Origin: a virus
Direction: 5' to 3' (one strand)
Virus record (IMG/VR): IMGVR_UViG_3300050821_003463
Span: 1 to 64,000 of that record
DNA length: 64,000 bases
Part shown: piece after piece, positions 55,679-62,580 of the stretch
Position numbering within the stretch: the first letter of the stretch is position 1
Layout: every line of letters begins with the position of its first letter
Notes under the pieces: model-generated
Told to the model about the DNA's origin: nothing
The model's input: only the letters and a program-made list of their open reading frames with translations
Database searches by the model: none
Position numbers and translations under genes: made by a program

Positions 55679-56133
55679 AGTGTCCTCTCAGCAAAGAATT
55701 TATTGAGGAAGGCGATCTCCGCACTGATAGCTGCTTGTCTGTCGTGCGTCGTGAACGTCCGGTGATCCATCCACGCAGCGACGGGCGACGGTGCGACATG
55801 CTCCCAGGTTAGAACAGGTCCGCCGACAGGGGACGTATCGACTCGCCACTCGCATGCCCACGTTCGTGTCCACGCTGCGACCTTGCTCGTGTCGCTGGAG
55901 AGTATACGAAGTAGATTGAAGGCGAGACGCAGTAGCCAGCCTGCGGGTTCTACGTGCGACGCGCGCTTCGTGATCACCTCTCCGAGTTCGAGGAAGCAAT
56001 CTGCGCTGTCGGTCTTCAGGAAGACTTGGTCACCATTCTCATCTATCGTGACGGTGATAATCTTGTGCGCTGGAATCGGGAACGTCTTGGGATATCGCGC
56101 GTCGTACCCTTCAGGTTTTGAGATGTGCTTCAC
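55675..56133 (-). CDS. Hypothetical protein
   Basis: A 152-residue protein starting at GTG with GGAGAAC upstream, not recognised. The first half has strands (PIPAHKIITVTIDENGDQVF); the second is Trp/Thr-rich with RTFTTHDRQAAISAEIAFLN. It could be a small SH3- or DUF-type domain. Intergenic hairpin upstream. Confidence 0.55.
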   Translation of the reverse strand: MKHISKPEGYDARYPKTFPIPAHKIITVTIDENGDQVFLKTDSADCFLELGEVITKRASHVEPAGWLLRLAFNLLRILSSDTSKVAAWTRTWACEWRVDTSPVGGPVLTWEHVAPSPVAAWMDHRTFTTHDRQAAISAEIAFLNKFFAERTL

Positions 56134-56160
56134 AGATGTTCTCCAGTGTTATAGAGGTGA

Positions 56161-56184
56161 GGGGCGGCTGTGTGAGCCCGCCCC
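56161..56184 (-). promoter_or_regulatory. GC-rich intergenic hairpin
   Basis: GGGGCGG (56161-56167) and CCGCCCC (56178-56184) pair over a 10-base loop, in the 59-base gap after the GRKFR-tagged gene. No T-run follows on the - strand; a weak terminator or mRNA-stabilising stem. Confidence 0.45.
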
Positions 56185-56192
56185 TGTTGAGT

Positions 56193-57104
56193 CTAGCGAA
56201 ACTTTCTGCCAGAGGTGATAACCATCGTCTTCAGTTCAGCGCGTACGCCTTCGAGTTGAGAGATGACGTACTGTTGAAGGTTGCCCGACTCTTTCAGGCG
56301 TTCGACCGTGACACCCTGCATCGCGTTCTTCACGACTTGCATGTTCTTCATGAAGTCCACGTCGTTCGCGAGATCACGATCAGGCAGCGTGTCGAGGAAC
56401 TCTTGCAGGTGCTCGACGTGACAGCCGTACATCTTCTTCGTCTTGCCCGCTTCAGGCTTGAGCATCGCGAAGAGTGCGTCGACCATCTCAGCACCAGCCA
56501 AGCGCATCGCATCGCGCCACTCGATAACAGCCTGCATGCGGATGCTGCGTTCCTTCTCCTGCTCACGGGCGATAATGATATCGCTCATGCCGGTGAGGTT
56601 CACGCTGCCGACGTTGCGGTAGTTGAACTCCAGAACGAAGCCAGCCTCTACTGTGTCGCTCGCTGGATAGTCGCTCCGGTCAAAGTTCTCAGCAAGAACC
56701 TCGCGCAGCGGTTGAAAGTCTACCGCTTCGAGTTCCCTGTACTTCGTCATGAACGCCTCGACTAACTTGGGGCGTCGAATCGTCTGGTATGCGACGATGG
56801 CGCGGTCCACTTCGTTCAGCCACTTGCGCGGAAGGAAGCGCGTTGCCTCGCGATACCAGCATGACTTGGACTCGACGTAGCGCTTCAGGAAGCCGTCCTG
56901 TGAGCGAATCTCTTCGAGTTCGGGTGAGTCCATCAGGCGTTTCTGGTGACGCAGTTCACTCGCCTGTGTAGCGGTTTCGACTTTCAGATTCTTGATCTGG
57001 CGCATGCGACCGATGCCCATGCGGAAGTTGATGGTGATTGAGACGCAGCTTTCAGTCTTGCTCAGGTCAACGTTCGCGACGGGTGCCACTGCGGGTGATG
57101 CCAT
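56193..57104 (-). CDS. GRKFR-tagged helical protein, DUF3150-like candidate
   Basis: A 303-residue protein from ATG 57104 with GGGAG eight bases upstream; the ATG at 57119 overlaps that site. It is mostly helical: QIKNLKVETATQASELRHQK, then LKRYVESKSCWYREATRFLP, a middle beta stretch and a long charged C-terminal half. The early GFLKRYVESKSCWYREAT region recalls DUF3150-type partners of phage CobS/MoxR ATPases; this is a loose resemblance. It ends MVITSGRKFR. Downstream of the AAA gene with a 140-base gap, so it probably forms a complex with that ATPase. Confidence 0.6.
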   Translation of the reverse strand: MASPAVAPVANVDLSKTESCVSITINFRMGIGRMRQIKNLKVETATQASELRHQKRLMDSPELEEIRSQDGFLKRYVESKSCWYREATRFLPRKWLNEVDRAIVAYQTIRRPKLVEAFMTKYRELEAVDFQPLREVLAENFDRSDYPASDTVEAGFVLEFNYRNVGSVNLTGMSDIIIAREQEKERSIRMQAVIEWRDAMRLAGAEMVDALFAMLKPEAGKTKKMYGCHVEHLQEFLDTLPDRDLANDVDFMKNMQVVKNAMQGVTVERLKESGNLQQYVISQLEGVRAELKTMVITSGRKFR

Positions 57105-57130
57105 TTTATTTTCTCCCATAAGAAGTTTGT

Positions 57131-57161
57131 GGCGCGATTTATTTTGTGACTACGTCGCGCC
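57131..57161 (-). promoter_or_regulatory. Inverted repeat between AAA gene and its partner
   Basis: GGCGCGA (57131-57137) and TCGCGCC (57155-57161) form a perfect 7-bp stem with a 17-base loop, upstream of the GRKFR-tagged partner gene. Function unknown. Confidence 0.45.
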
Positions 57162-57246
57162 GTCGGTCAGCCTGAGCCGCCGTGCTTACTGCGACTTCAG
57201 TTCACTACAGTTTAACGTCATGGAGTGAGCGTATGGACGGTTGCTA

Positions 57247-58797
57247 CTACCGCATCTTGCGTCCTTCCGTTATCTTCACGGTCGGCGCGTGCTTGGTTGC
57301 GGGTGGAGTGTACTTGTAGACGCCCTGGTTAGATGCCGACAGGAAGCGGTCGGTAGCTCCAGCGCGTAGCACCTCCATCTCTTCTTTATGACTGGTCATC
57401 AGAGGGATGATGTATTGACCAGCATCTTCCAGCGTGACGCGCATCTTCCGCGCCTTGTTAGCGCAGTTCTTGATGTCGCGCCCAGTCCAGCCCGTCATGT
57501 CGGGGTAGGTCTGTGCGGGGAGTTTGTTCGCTGTAACTTTCAGGTCCATGATGCCCTTCTTCTCTTCGTCGTTCGGCGCATCAAAGAAGAAGATGTCAGC
57601 GAAGCGGGAGAGCAGTTCGGGCGGTAGACCGTCCAGTTTGTTTGCGGTTGCGATGAGCCACACGCGACCGTCGCTAATGGATTGCACGGTGTGATTCGCG
57701 CTCACCATGTTTTTGTTCGAGTTGCCAACCAGTGAGTCTTGCATTTTTGAGATGCTGTAGTCGATGACTGGCTTGTCGAACTCACCAGCGATGCAGTCGA
57801 TGCTGTGCGACTTAGACGAGCCCGGTACACCCAGGAACAACGAGCAGTAGATGTCGTTATCGTTCACCCAGGTCAGCCACTCGCCAAGTAGGTCACCCTT
57901 GACGCCGCTGCTGTCGGTGTCGTTCCCTGAGAACTGGCGTTGTATCTCATCCATCCTCAGAATCACGGTGGGTGATTGCTCACCAGTCATCAGCTTGCGA
58001 CCGTATGCCTTGATCGATTCAACCCCGTACAGGTCCTTCAACTTCAGACCACCTGCGCGGTAGGTCAAACCTTTCTGCTGGGAGACGATAGTCTTCTTGC
58101 GAAGCCACAGCGTCTCGATATCCAAAATGCCCTTCGCTTTGTCCAAGCACATCGCAGTCGCCTGCTCTGCTGGGAAGAGAGGGATTCCGATGAGTGCGTC
58201 AACAGCGTTCAAGACTACCGCTTCACTCGGTCCAGCCTTGCACGCTGCGTACTTCACTTTGTCACTCGCGTATGCGTACGCGTATGTCTCGCGGACGATT
58301 GCTGCGAGTTCAGCGCGCGTCGGCAGTGGATGCTCTAGCACCAGCGTGTCTTGCTGCAACACGACTGGGATGCTGTCACCGATTCCGAGGAGTAGCACGC
58401 ACATGTTACCGCGCGCCTTGTAATCGTTGCGCAGATTGGCAACACCCTGGATGACTTTCTTGTCATCGTCCCAGGTGAGCTGCGGATTGAGGATGAATGC
58501 GAGGACATCTTCCTGCGCTGCTTCGAGGATGCCAAGCGCGATGGGCAGGTCAACCGATGCGCCGACTTCCATGCCGCTCTCGCTCGCCATCTTCTGTAGA
58601 GCGCTCGTGCCAGCGTCTGTAAGCCCGCGTAGCCCGTGGATGCTGTCCCAGGCTATGAAGGGGGTGACCTCTGCGAGTTCAGCGCCCAGCGAAGCCTGTA
58701 TCGTCGTAATGGTCGACGTAGGATCGAAGGTGCGGATAGCGACGGTCGGGGTCGATACCGCGCGTGCGTCAGTGAACATCTCAATGAATGACTTCAT
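57247..58797 (-). CDS. Ycf46-like AAA ATPase with Walker B before Walker A, GRKMR-tagged
   Basis: A 516-residue protein; GGAGGAG precedes the ATG. The N-terminal region (1-260), with FIAWDSIHGLRGLTD, VLLLGIGDSIPVVLQQD and LVLEHPLPTRAELAAIVRE, resembles the N-terminal domain of Ycf46. A Walker-B-like VILRMDEIQRQFSG (about 278-291) comes before Walker A GVPGSSKS (about 323-330, Ser instead of Gly in the loop). Then VGNSNKNM, sensor 1 LIATANKLDGLPPELLSRFA and DIFFFDAPNDEEKKGIM, and a C-terminal small domain. The order B-then-A differs from normal AAA proteins but keeps all needed elements. It ends KITEGRKMR. Likely a remodelling ATPase acting with DUF1257/DUF2997. Confidence 0.85.
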   Translation of the reverse strand: MKSFIEMFTDARAVSTPTVAIRTFDPTSTITTIQASLGAELAEVTPFIAWDSIHGLRGLTDAGTSALQKMASESGMEVGASVDLPIALGILEAAQEDVLAFILNPQLTWDDDKKVIQGVANLRNDYKARGNMCVLLLGIGDSIPVVLQQDTLVLEHPLPTRAELAAIVRETYAYAYASDKVKYAACKAGPSEAVVLNAVDALIGIPLFPAEQATAMCLDKAKGILDIETLWLRKKTIVSQQKGLTYRAGGLKLKDLYGVESIKAYGRKLMTGEQSPTVILRMDEIQRQFSGNDTDSSGVKGDLLGEWLTWVNDNDIYCSLFLGVPGSSKSHSIDCIAGEFDKPVIDYSISKMQDSLVGNSNKNMVSANHTVQSISDGRVWLIATANKLDGLPPELLSRFADIFFFDAPNDEEKKGIMDLKVTANKLPAQTYPDMTGWTGRDIKNCANKARKMRVTLEDAGQYIIPLMTSHKEEMEVLRAGATDRFLSASNQGVYKYTPPATKHAPTVKITEGRKMR

Positions 58798-58798
58798 G

Positions 58799-58894
58799 TT
58801 ATTTTCTCCTCCGAGTAGGCCAGTAGTGATCCGCGAGTCCGTTCAAGGAACTCACCGTGAGATACAGTACCGCCAGAAATCCTATCGTGTGCAT
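58799..58894 (-). CDS. Tiny hydrophobic peptide upstream of the AAA gene
   Basis: A 31-residue peptide (MHTIGFLAVLYLTVSSLNGL, then a basic tail) with GGAGCACACC upstream of the ATG. Its 3' end encodes the ribosome site of the AAA gene, so it may be a translated leader peptide. It ends one base before the AAA start. Confidence 0.5.
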   Translation of the reverse strand: MHTIGFLAVLYLTVSSLNGLADHYWPTRRRK

Positions 58895-58975
58895 GGTGTG
58901 CTCCTGTTGACGTAGTCGCTTCGCGCAACACTCGGCTCAGGATTTTCGCAGGAGCAATAATTGCACGAGTGCTGC

Positions 58976-58993
58976 GCGAGGCAACTGCCTCGC
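58976..58993. promoter_or_regulatory. Perfect palindromic site
   Basis: GCGAGGCA-AC-TGCCTCGC is an 18-base perfect inverted repeat. It lies 80 bases upstream of the tiny peptide and AAA gene, in a 100-base gap, and could be an operator or an RNA hairpin. Confidence 0.55.
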
Positions 58994-58999
58994 TGTCGG

Positions 59000-59248
59000 T
59001 TAGAGTTCTTCGAGTCGAGGTGCGGTGCGATACACCAGACCGGGGGTGAGCCGTTCTTTGAACGCGGCATCATCCAGCGCACTCTGCCAGCGCGACCAGT
59101 CATCAGGCCACGCGCCCCACAGTGTCCAGCGCGTGACTGCGTTCTTGCAAGCGGTGAGCACTGCGCCGTAGCCTTTTTTCTCGGCGCGGGTGAGTGCTGC
59201 CTTTAATTTCGGTCCCTCTTGTTTCGCGAGTGCGTAGTCGATTGGCAT
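59000..59248 (-). CDS. Hypothetical protein
   Basis: An 82-residue protein with AGGAGA upstream, not recognised. Helical and Trp-rich (LKAALTRAEKKGYGAVLTAC, then WTLWGAWPDDWSRWQSALDD). Confidence 0.55.
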   Translation of the reverse strand: MPIDYALAKQEGPKLKAALTRAEKKGYGAVLTACKNAVTRWTLWGAWPDDWSRWQSALDDAAFKERLTPGLVYRTAPRLEEL

Positions 59249-59256
59249 GTTGTCTC

Positions 59257-59523
59257 CTAGATGAAGCGGGTTCTAATCTTAGCGCCCAACGTCCAGCATG
59301 GACGCGGCGCGCCAAGGTTCTGTGAGCTGAAGGGGTAGTTCACGAAGGGGTCGTGTATATTCAGTGCCTGCTCGAAGCTTATCGAGCGCTCACGAGTAGT
59401 GCGGAACGCGCGTCCACTCTCGTGTACCGTGATTGATATTTTCATGATGCCCTCTCTACGTTGCTGCTCACAGTGCCGCAGCGCATTCAGAAGCCGCTTG
59501 GTGCGGCGCGTACTTCGTTGCAT
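59257..59523 (-). CDS. Hypothetical protein with internal start
   Basis: An 88-residue protein from ATG 59523 (AGGAGGG four bases upstream). A second ATG at 59445 with GAGAGGG would give a 62-residue form (MKISITVHESGRAFRTTRER). Both sites are good, so two proteins from one frame are possible. The short form resembles a small beta-hairpin domain. Function unknown. Confidence 0.5.
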   Translation of the reverse strand: MQRSTRRTKRLLNALRHCEQQRREGIMKISITVHESGRAFRTTRERSISFEQALNIHDPFVNYPFSSQNLGAPRPCWTLGAKIRTRFI

Positions 59524-59531
59524 AGACCCTC

Positions 59532-60068
59532 CTACTGATGGCACAAGCCTGATTGGATGAGCGATACTGCAGTGCGCCCGTAGCTGCCCTGCAGCGACCA
59601 CGCCATGCCGTTGTCGATGAGGTGCTGGAAGAGGATCACCAAGTCATCCTGTTCGAGTTCACCGTTTTCAAACGCGATGATGTTGCCAGTGATATCATAC
59701 TGCGCTCGCACGTTCTTCTGTGCGAAGTTCGTAATGATATACGCGATGCCCTGCTCGAAGGTGCCGTCACTGTTCTTGCTACCCAACCCGCCGAATGACT
59801 TCGAGCCGGTGGGCAGTGAGACGTGGATGCTAGCAGAGCCAAAGCACTCGCCGTTCGATGCGTGTGAGACGCCGTACTTGATATTGAAACCACCAGGGAG
59901 AGTCGGTTTAGCGAACGCCTGCTCCCTGTAGCAGAGCGAAGCGTATGAGTAAGCGGTGCCTTTCACGTAAGCGACCGATACGCCAGCGCGTTCAAGCTGT
60001 GCTTGGATTGACTTCAAGCGACTGTAGATGCGTGAGGTGATCTGCTTACTGCTCAGTCCTGCGCCCAT
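59532..60068 (-). CDS. Hypothetical protein
   Basis: A 178-residue protein, not recognised. GGAGCAC precedes the ATG. Helical basic N-terminus (SSKQITSRIYSRLKSIQAQL), then beta-rich centre (GSASIHVSLPTGSKSFGGLG) and a mixed C-terminal domain (ENGELEQDDLVILFQHLIDN). Possibly a small RNA-binding or enzyme domain. Confidence 0.55.
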   Translation of the reverse strand: MGAGLSSKQITSRIYSRLKSIQAQLERAGVSVAYVKGTAYSYASLCYREQAFAKPTLPGGFNIKYGVSHASNGECFGSASIHVSLPTGSKSFGGLGSKNSDGTFEQGIAYIITNFAQKNVRAQYDITGNIIAFENGELEQDDLVILFQHLIDNGMAWSLQGSYGRTAVSLIQSGLCHQ

Positions 60069-60192
60069 GATGTGCTCCTAAAAGAGAGATTGAATAGCCT
60101 GCACAGCACCTCGCTCGCCCTTCTGTCATCTAGCGGACAGTCCAAGGCAACCACGGGGCACTGTGCAGAGCACTCAGCCCTGTTCGCGCGGC

Positions 60193-60414
60193 CTATATAC
60201 TCTTGTGCGCGATTGTGAAGTCGAGCAGGTTGAAGTCATGCTTGACGCGTTTGAATGCTTGGTGAAGGATGTCCGCTGTATCGAGCAGCGCCTGTCCCTC
60301 TGCAGTCTTCCACGTCGTAGTGCTGTAGGCTTCGCGCAAATACAAGTACGCGTTGCCCAGGGTATCGAGCGCCAGGACAGTCTGAAGGCCCTTGTTGTTT
60401 CGCTTGTAGCTCAC
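60193..60414 (-). CDS. Small hypothetical protein
   Basis: A 73-residue helical protein (GLQTVLALDTLGNAYLYLRE, then ALLDTADILHQAFKRVKHDF), starting at GTG (60414) with AAGGAG eight bases upstream and a four-base overlap with the gene before it. The 120 bases downstream, before 60068, hold no recognisable gene. Confidence 0.55.
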   Translation of the reverse strand: MSYKRNNKGLQTVLALDTLGNAYLYLREAYSTTTWKTAEGQALLDTADILHQAFKRVKHDFNLLDFTIAHKSI

Positions 60415-60557
60415 TGTTTGATCTCCTTTGCCGTGTGCTTAGGACACGGTGTGTAATCGCCCTTCGTACGCCAGAGGCAATTCGGAACCGGACAGAACTG
60501 CTCAGGATGTTTTTCTTTCGAGAGACGAACTGCTTTTGCAACGCTACCGTGTGTCAT
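60411..60557 (-). CDS. Small zinc-binding protein
   Basis: A 48-residue protein from ATG 60557 with AGGAGCACC upstream. CPVPNCLWRTKGDYTPCPKH gives Cys/Cys...Cys/His for one zinc. It is preceded directly by an intrinsic terminator on the same strand, so its expression may depend on read-through or attenuation. Confidence 0.6.
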   Translation of the reverse strand: MTHGSVAKAVRLSKEKHPEQFCPVPNCLWRTKGDYTPCPKHTAKEIKQ

Positions 60558-60584
60558 GGTGCTCCTAGTGATAAAGTCGAGGTG

Positions 60585-60621
60585 AAAAAGGTGGGGACCG
60601 AGTTCACTAGGCTCAGTCCCC
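60585..60621 (-). terminator. Intrinsic terminator (possible attenuator)
   Basis: On the - strand GGGGAC-t-GAG (60621-60612 region) pairs with CTC-g-GTCCCC (60602-60593), followed by ACCTTTTT (60592-60585). It stands between the candidate leader RNA and the 48-residue gene. Confidence 0.75.
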
Positions 60622-61134
60622 GATGCGTAAAGTGGGGGAGTATCTTGTGTTCGATTCAACGAACTCGCACAGCATGCCGGTCGACCCTGCGAGCGCACTC
60701 TCAGATTGTGAAGGCCCGCATGCTGTACACGTTTTTGAATCGGCTGTCGTTCTTTGCGCCGTGCCCGTCAGGAGCACCGCTTGGTAGTCAGGATATTTAC
60801 CAGCGAGGCGATTGTGTCTCAATCGTATAGGGAGTCTTTACCGTGCATCGTCGCCTGTCCGCTTGTGTGGACTCAGGTCTGATTACCTTCGCTGTCGCAT
60901 CCTCGTTTGCGTCGGCTGTATTACTCTGCTGTGGCGATTAGTGCGGCATCACAGCGCGACTGGATTAGTGCGACGGGCTAGGCAACGATGGTTTGGAACC
61001 CTTACTCGTCTTCTATTCGGCTACTACCCGCTAGTCTCAGGGGCTTTTGCTTTGCCTCTCCCCTGTGGGCGGTTGCTCTAACTTTTCACGCCTGCTTTGT
61101 TTCGGTTCGGGTGAGTGTCTTGCACTTCCGAACT
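60585..61134 (-). ncRNA. Candidate structured leader or stand-alone ncRNA (~550 nt)
   Basis: A promoter at 61141-61169 and a terminator at 60585-60621 bracket about 550 bases with no convincing gene. Stems: TTTCGGTTCGG/CCGAACTGAAA (61100-61110 / 61128-61138), CAGGGG/CCCCTG (61038-61043 / 61060-61065), and ACAGCATGC/GCATGCTGT (60669-60677 / 60718-60726). A small frame at 60613-60822 (Thr/Ser/Cys-rich) lacks support. Probably a noncoding RNA or a long attenuating leader. Confidence 0.5.
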
Positions 61135-61140
61135 GAAACA

Positions 61141-61169
61141 ATCTTAGCTGGTGGTCTAGAACCTGTCAA
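61141..61169 (-). promoter_or_regulatory. Sigma70-like promoter
   Basis: On the - strand TTGACA (61169-61164), 17 bases, then TAAGAT (61146-61141). It directs transcription into the structured region at 60.6-61.1 kb. It lies in an AT-rich stretch below the gene at 61211. Confidence 0.7.
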
Positions 61170-61210
61170 CAACAAAATAAAATTATTTTCAAGCCTTTGT
61201 TATCAAACGT

Positions 61211-61624
61211 TTACGGGCGATAGTCTGCAAGCACTGCCGGATCATAGCCCACGCGTCGCATGATCTCCTGCGCAGCGTTAGAAGGCGTTTCGCCTGTTAG
61301 GAACCCGCAACCCTTCGCGAGTCTATAAGGTATACGGACGCGCCCGAACTGTGCCGCTGTGATATCGAGCACCTCACCCTGGTATTGCCCCAGCCAATCA
61401 CGCCGCAGAAACCAGTGGCTATAGCGCACGCCATTGCCGGTATGCACGTACATCTGCGCAGGCTTGAAACCTCGCACGCTCGCCCACAGGTGATACAGCG
61501 CTTCAGACGCGACATAACAATAGCCGTTCAAAGGTTTTTCTCGCGCCTGATCCTGCCAGGATCGATCAATTAGATCGGGCGATAGTGAGTCTTGAATGCG
61601 CTGGATTAGTTTGTCGCGATTCAT
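61211..61624 (-). CDS. Cys-His hydrolase-like protein
   Basis: A 137-residue protein. NGYCYVASEALYHLWASVRG holds a possible catalytic Cys, and RYSHWFLRRDWLGQYQGEVL, DITAAQFGRVRIPYRLAKGC supply the His and Asp of a Cys-His-Asp triad. This pattern (CYVASEALYH ... HWF ... DITAAQF) is frequent in phages. Fold is papain/transglutaminase-like by pattern; substrate unknown. Stop lies above the promoter; start overlaps the next gene by four bases. Confidence 0.6.
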   Translation of the reverse strand: MNRDKLIQRIQDSLSPDLIDRSWQDQAREKPLNGYCYVASEALYHLWASVRGFKPAQMYVHTGNGVRYSHWFLRRDWLGQYQGEVLDITAAQFGRVRIPYRLAKGCGFLTGETPSNAAQEIMRRVGYDPAVLADYRP

Positions 61625-61731
61625 AGGTCAGCCGTGCCTCTCTTGAGCCATTGATACGTGACATACGCCAGGGGCACGAGATCAGCCGGTTGCCACGCGT
61701 ACCAGATGACATAGCGCAGCGCGTGCATCAT
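61621..61731 (-). CDS. Tiny hydrophobic peptide
   Basis: A 36-residue peptide (MMHALRYVIWYAWQPADLVP, then AYVTYQWLK) with GGGAGGGG upstream and four-base overlaps to both neighbours. Aromatic-rich; possibly membrane-associated. Confidence 0.5.
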   Translation of the reverse strand: MMHALRYVIWYAWQPADLVPLAYVTYQWLKRGTADL

Positions 61732-61907
61732 CGCCCCTCCCTGTGCCCCATTGGTTCGTTCGCAGGACCGACCACAATGCACGATGCGCCTGTGTACCGG
61801 TTGCGCCCGCAGTGCGCGCAGACAGAGACGCGTTCACACGCACGCTCAAGTACGGGAATGATACGAGACAAGATCATCTCAGCGAATTGCATCAGTTGAA
61901 TTCTCAC
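61728..61907 (-). CDS. Small zinc-knuckle protein
   Basis: A 59-residue protein starting at GTG 61907, where GGAGG lies five bases upstream (overlapping the upstream stop). MRIQLMQFAEMILSRIIPVL helix, then CAHCGRNRYTGASC, a CxxC...C knuckle. Not recognised. Confidence 0.55.
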   Translation of the reverse strand: MRIQLMQFAEMILSRIIPVLERACERVSVCAHCGRNRYTGASCIVVGPANEPMGHREGR

Positions 61908-62101
61908 TGCATCCTCCTCACGCGATGCAACAGCTCTGCGTCGCGACATGCCCTGCTAACGTGGTCGTAAGCCGCCTCTGCCTGCTCGCGCGTTGTCGTG
62001 ATACCCTCGCGCGCCTGCGATGCGATGATGCAGCGCACGAGCAGCGCGCGCCGTTTGATTGGATCACGCAGTATCGCGCGGATGTCGACTCGCTTAGTCA
62101 A
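61904..62101 (-). CDS. Small basic helical protein
   Basis: A 65-residue protein from TTG 62101 with GGGAGGGG just upstream; ATG 62119 lacks a ribosome site. Basic and helical (LRDPIKRRALLVRCIIASQA, then EQAEAAYDHVSRACRDAELL). Possibly nucleic-acid binding; overlaps both neighbours. Confidence 0.55.
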   Translation of the reverse strand: MTKRVDIRAILRDPIKRRALLVRCIIASQAREGITTTREQAEAAYDHVSRACRDAELLHRVRRMQ

Positions 62102-62309
62102 GTTCCCCTCCCTTGGCATTATCCCACGCCATCTGAATCACCTGCTCTGTCTCTGCGATGCGCCGCTTGATGATGACGCGAGCCGCAGCGCGCGCCTTAT
62201 AGCAGCCATCGTGAACTCGATACCGTGGCTGCTTGCCTTGTTCTTCTTCGCTGAGATGATGCAACACGCGTCCCAGCGCGTAGATCGTGACTGCAAGGTT
62301 AGTTGACAT
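62094..62309 (-). CDS. Small helical protein
   Basis: A 71-residue protein from ATG 62309, with GAGGTGG upstream. Helical and basic (TIYALGRVLHHLSEEEQGKQ, then ARAAARVIIKRRIAETEQVI). Not recognised. Overlaps its neighbours by a few bases. Confidence 0.5.
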   Translation of the reverse strand: MSTNLAVTIYALGRVLHHLSEEEQGKQPRYRVHDGCYKARAAARVIIKRRIAETEQVIQMAWDNAKGGELD

Positions 62310-62580
62310 ATGCCACCACCTCATAGCGACCAGAGTCATACTTATGCCACGACAGGGAGAGATAGGTATACGTGCCGACGCGCATGGGAGAGCAGTTGCC
62401 ATCGCGCCCGCAGTAGATCGCGGGCTCAGTCTCCTCGAAGCCATTCGCTGCAAGTGCAGCATCTATCTCAGCGATAGGCAGCGAGTCATGCCGCAATAGC
62501 CCCAGCGCATGCAGCGCATTGTTGACGCGTCTGCGTGCGACGCGTTCCTGCTGTGCTGTCATCTGCGTTAGCTTATCCAT
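62299..62580 (-). CDS. Hypothetical protein
   Basis: A 93-residue protein with AAAGGGG upstream of the ATG. N-terminal helix (MTAQQERVARRRVNNALHAL), then strands (PAIYCGRDGNCSPMRVGTYT, SLSWHKYDSGRYEVVAYVN). Resembles a small Cys-rich domain. It starts one base inside the Cys-His hydrolase-like gene. Confidence 0.55.
   Translation of the reverse strand: MDKLTQMTAQQERVARRRVNNALHALGLLRHDSLPIAEIDAALAANGFEETEPAIYCGRDGNCSPMRVGTYTYLSLSWHKYDSGRYEVVAYVN

Noticed and set aside
60613-60822. A 69-residue - strand frame inside the candidate leader RNA.
   Set aside because: Ser/Thr/Cys-rich product without ribosome site, crossing several stable stems; kept only as a possible alternative to an RNA.
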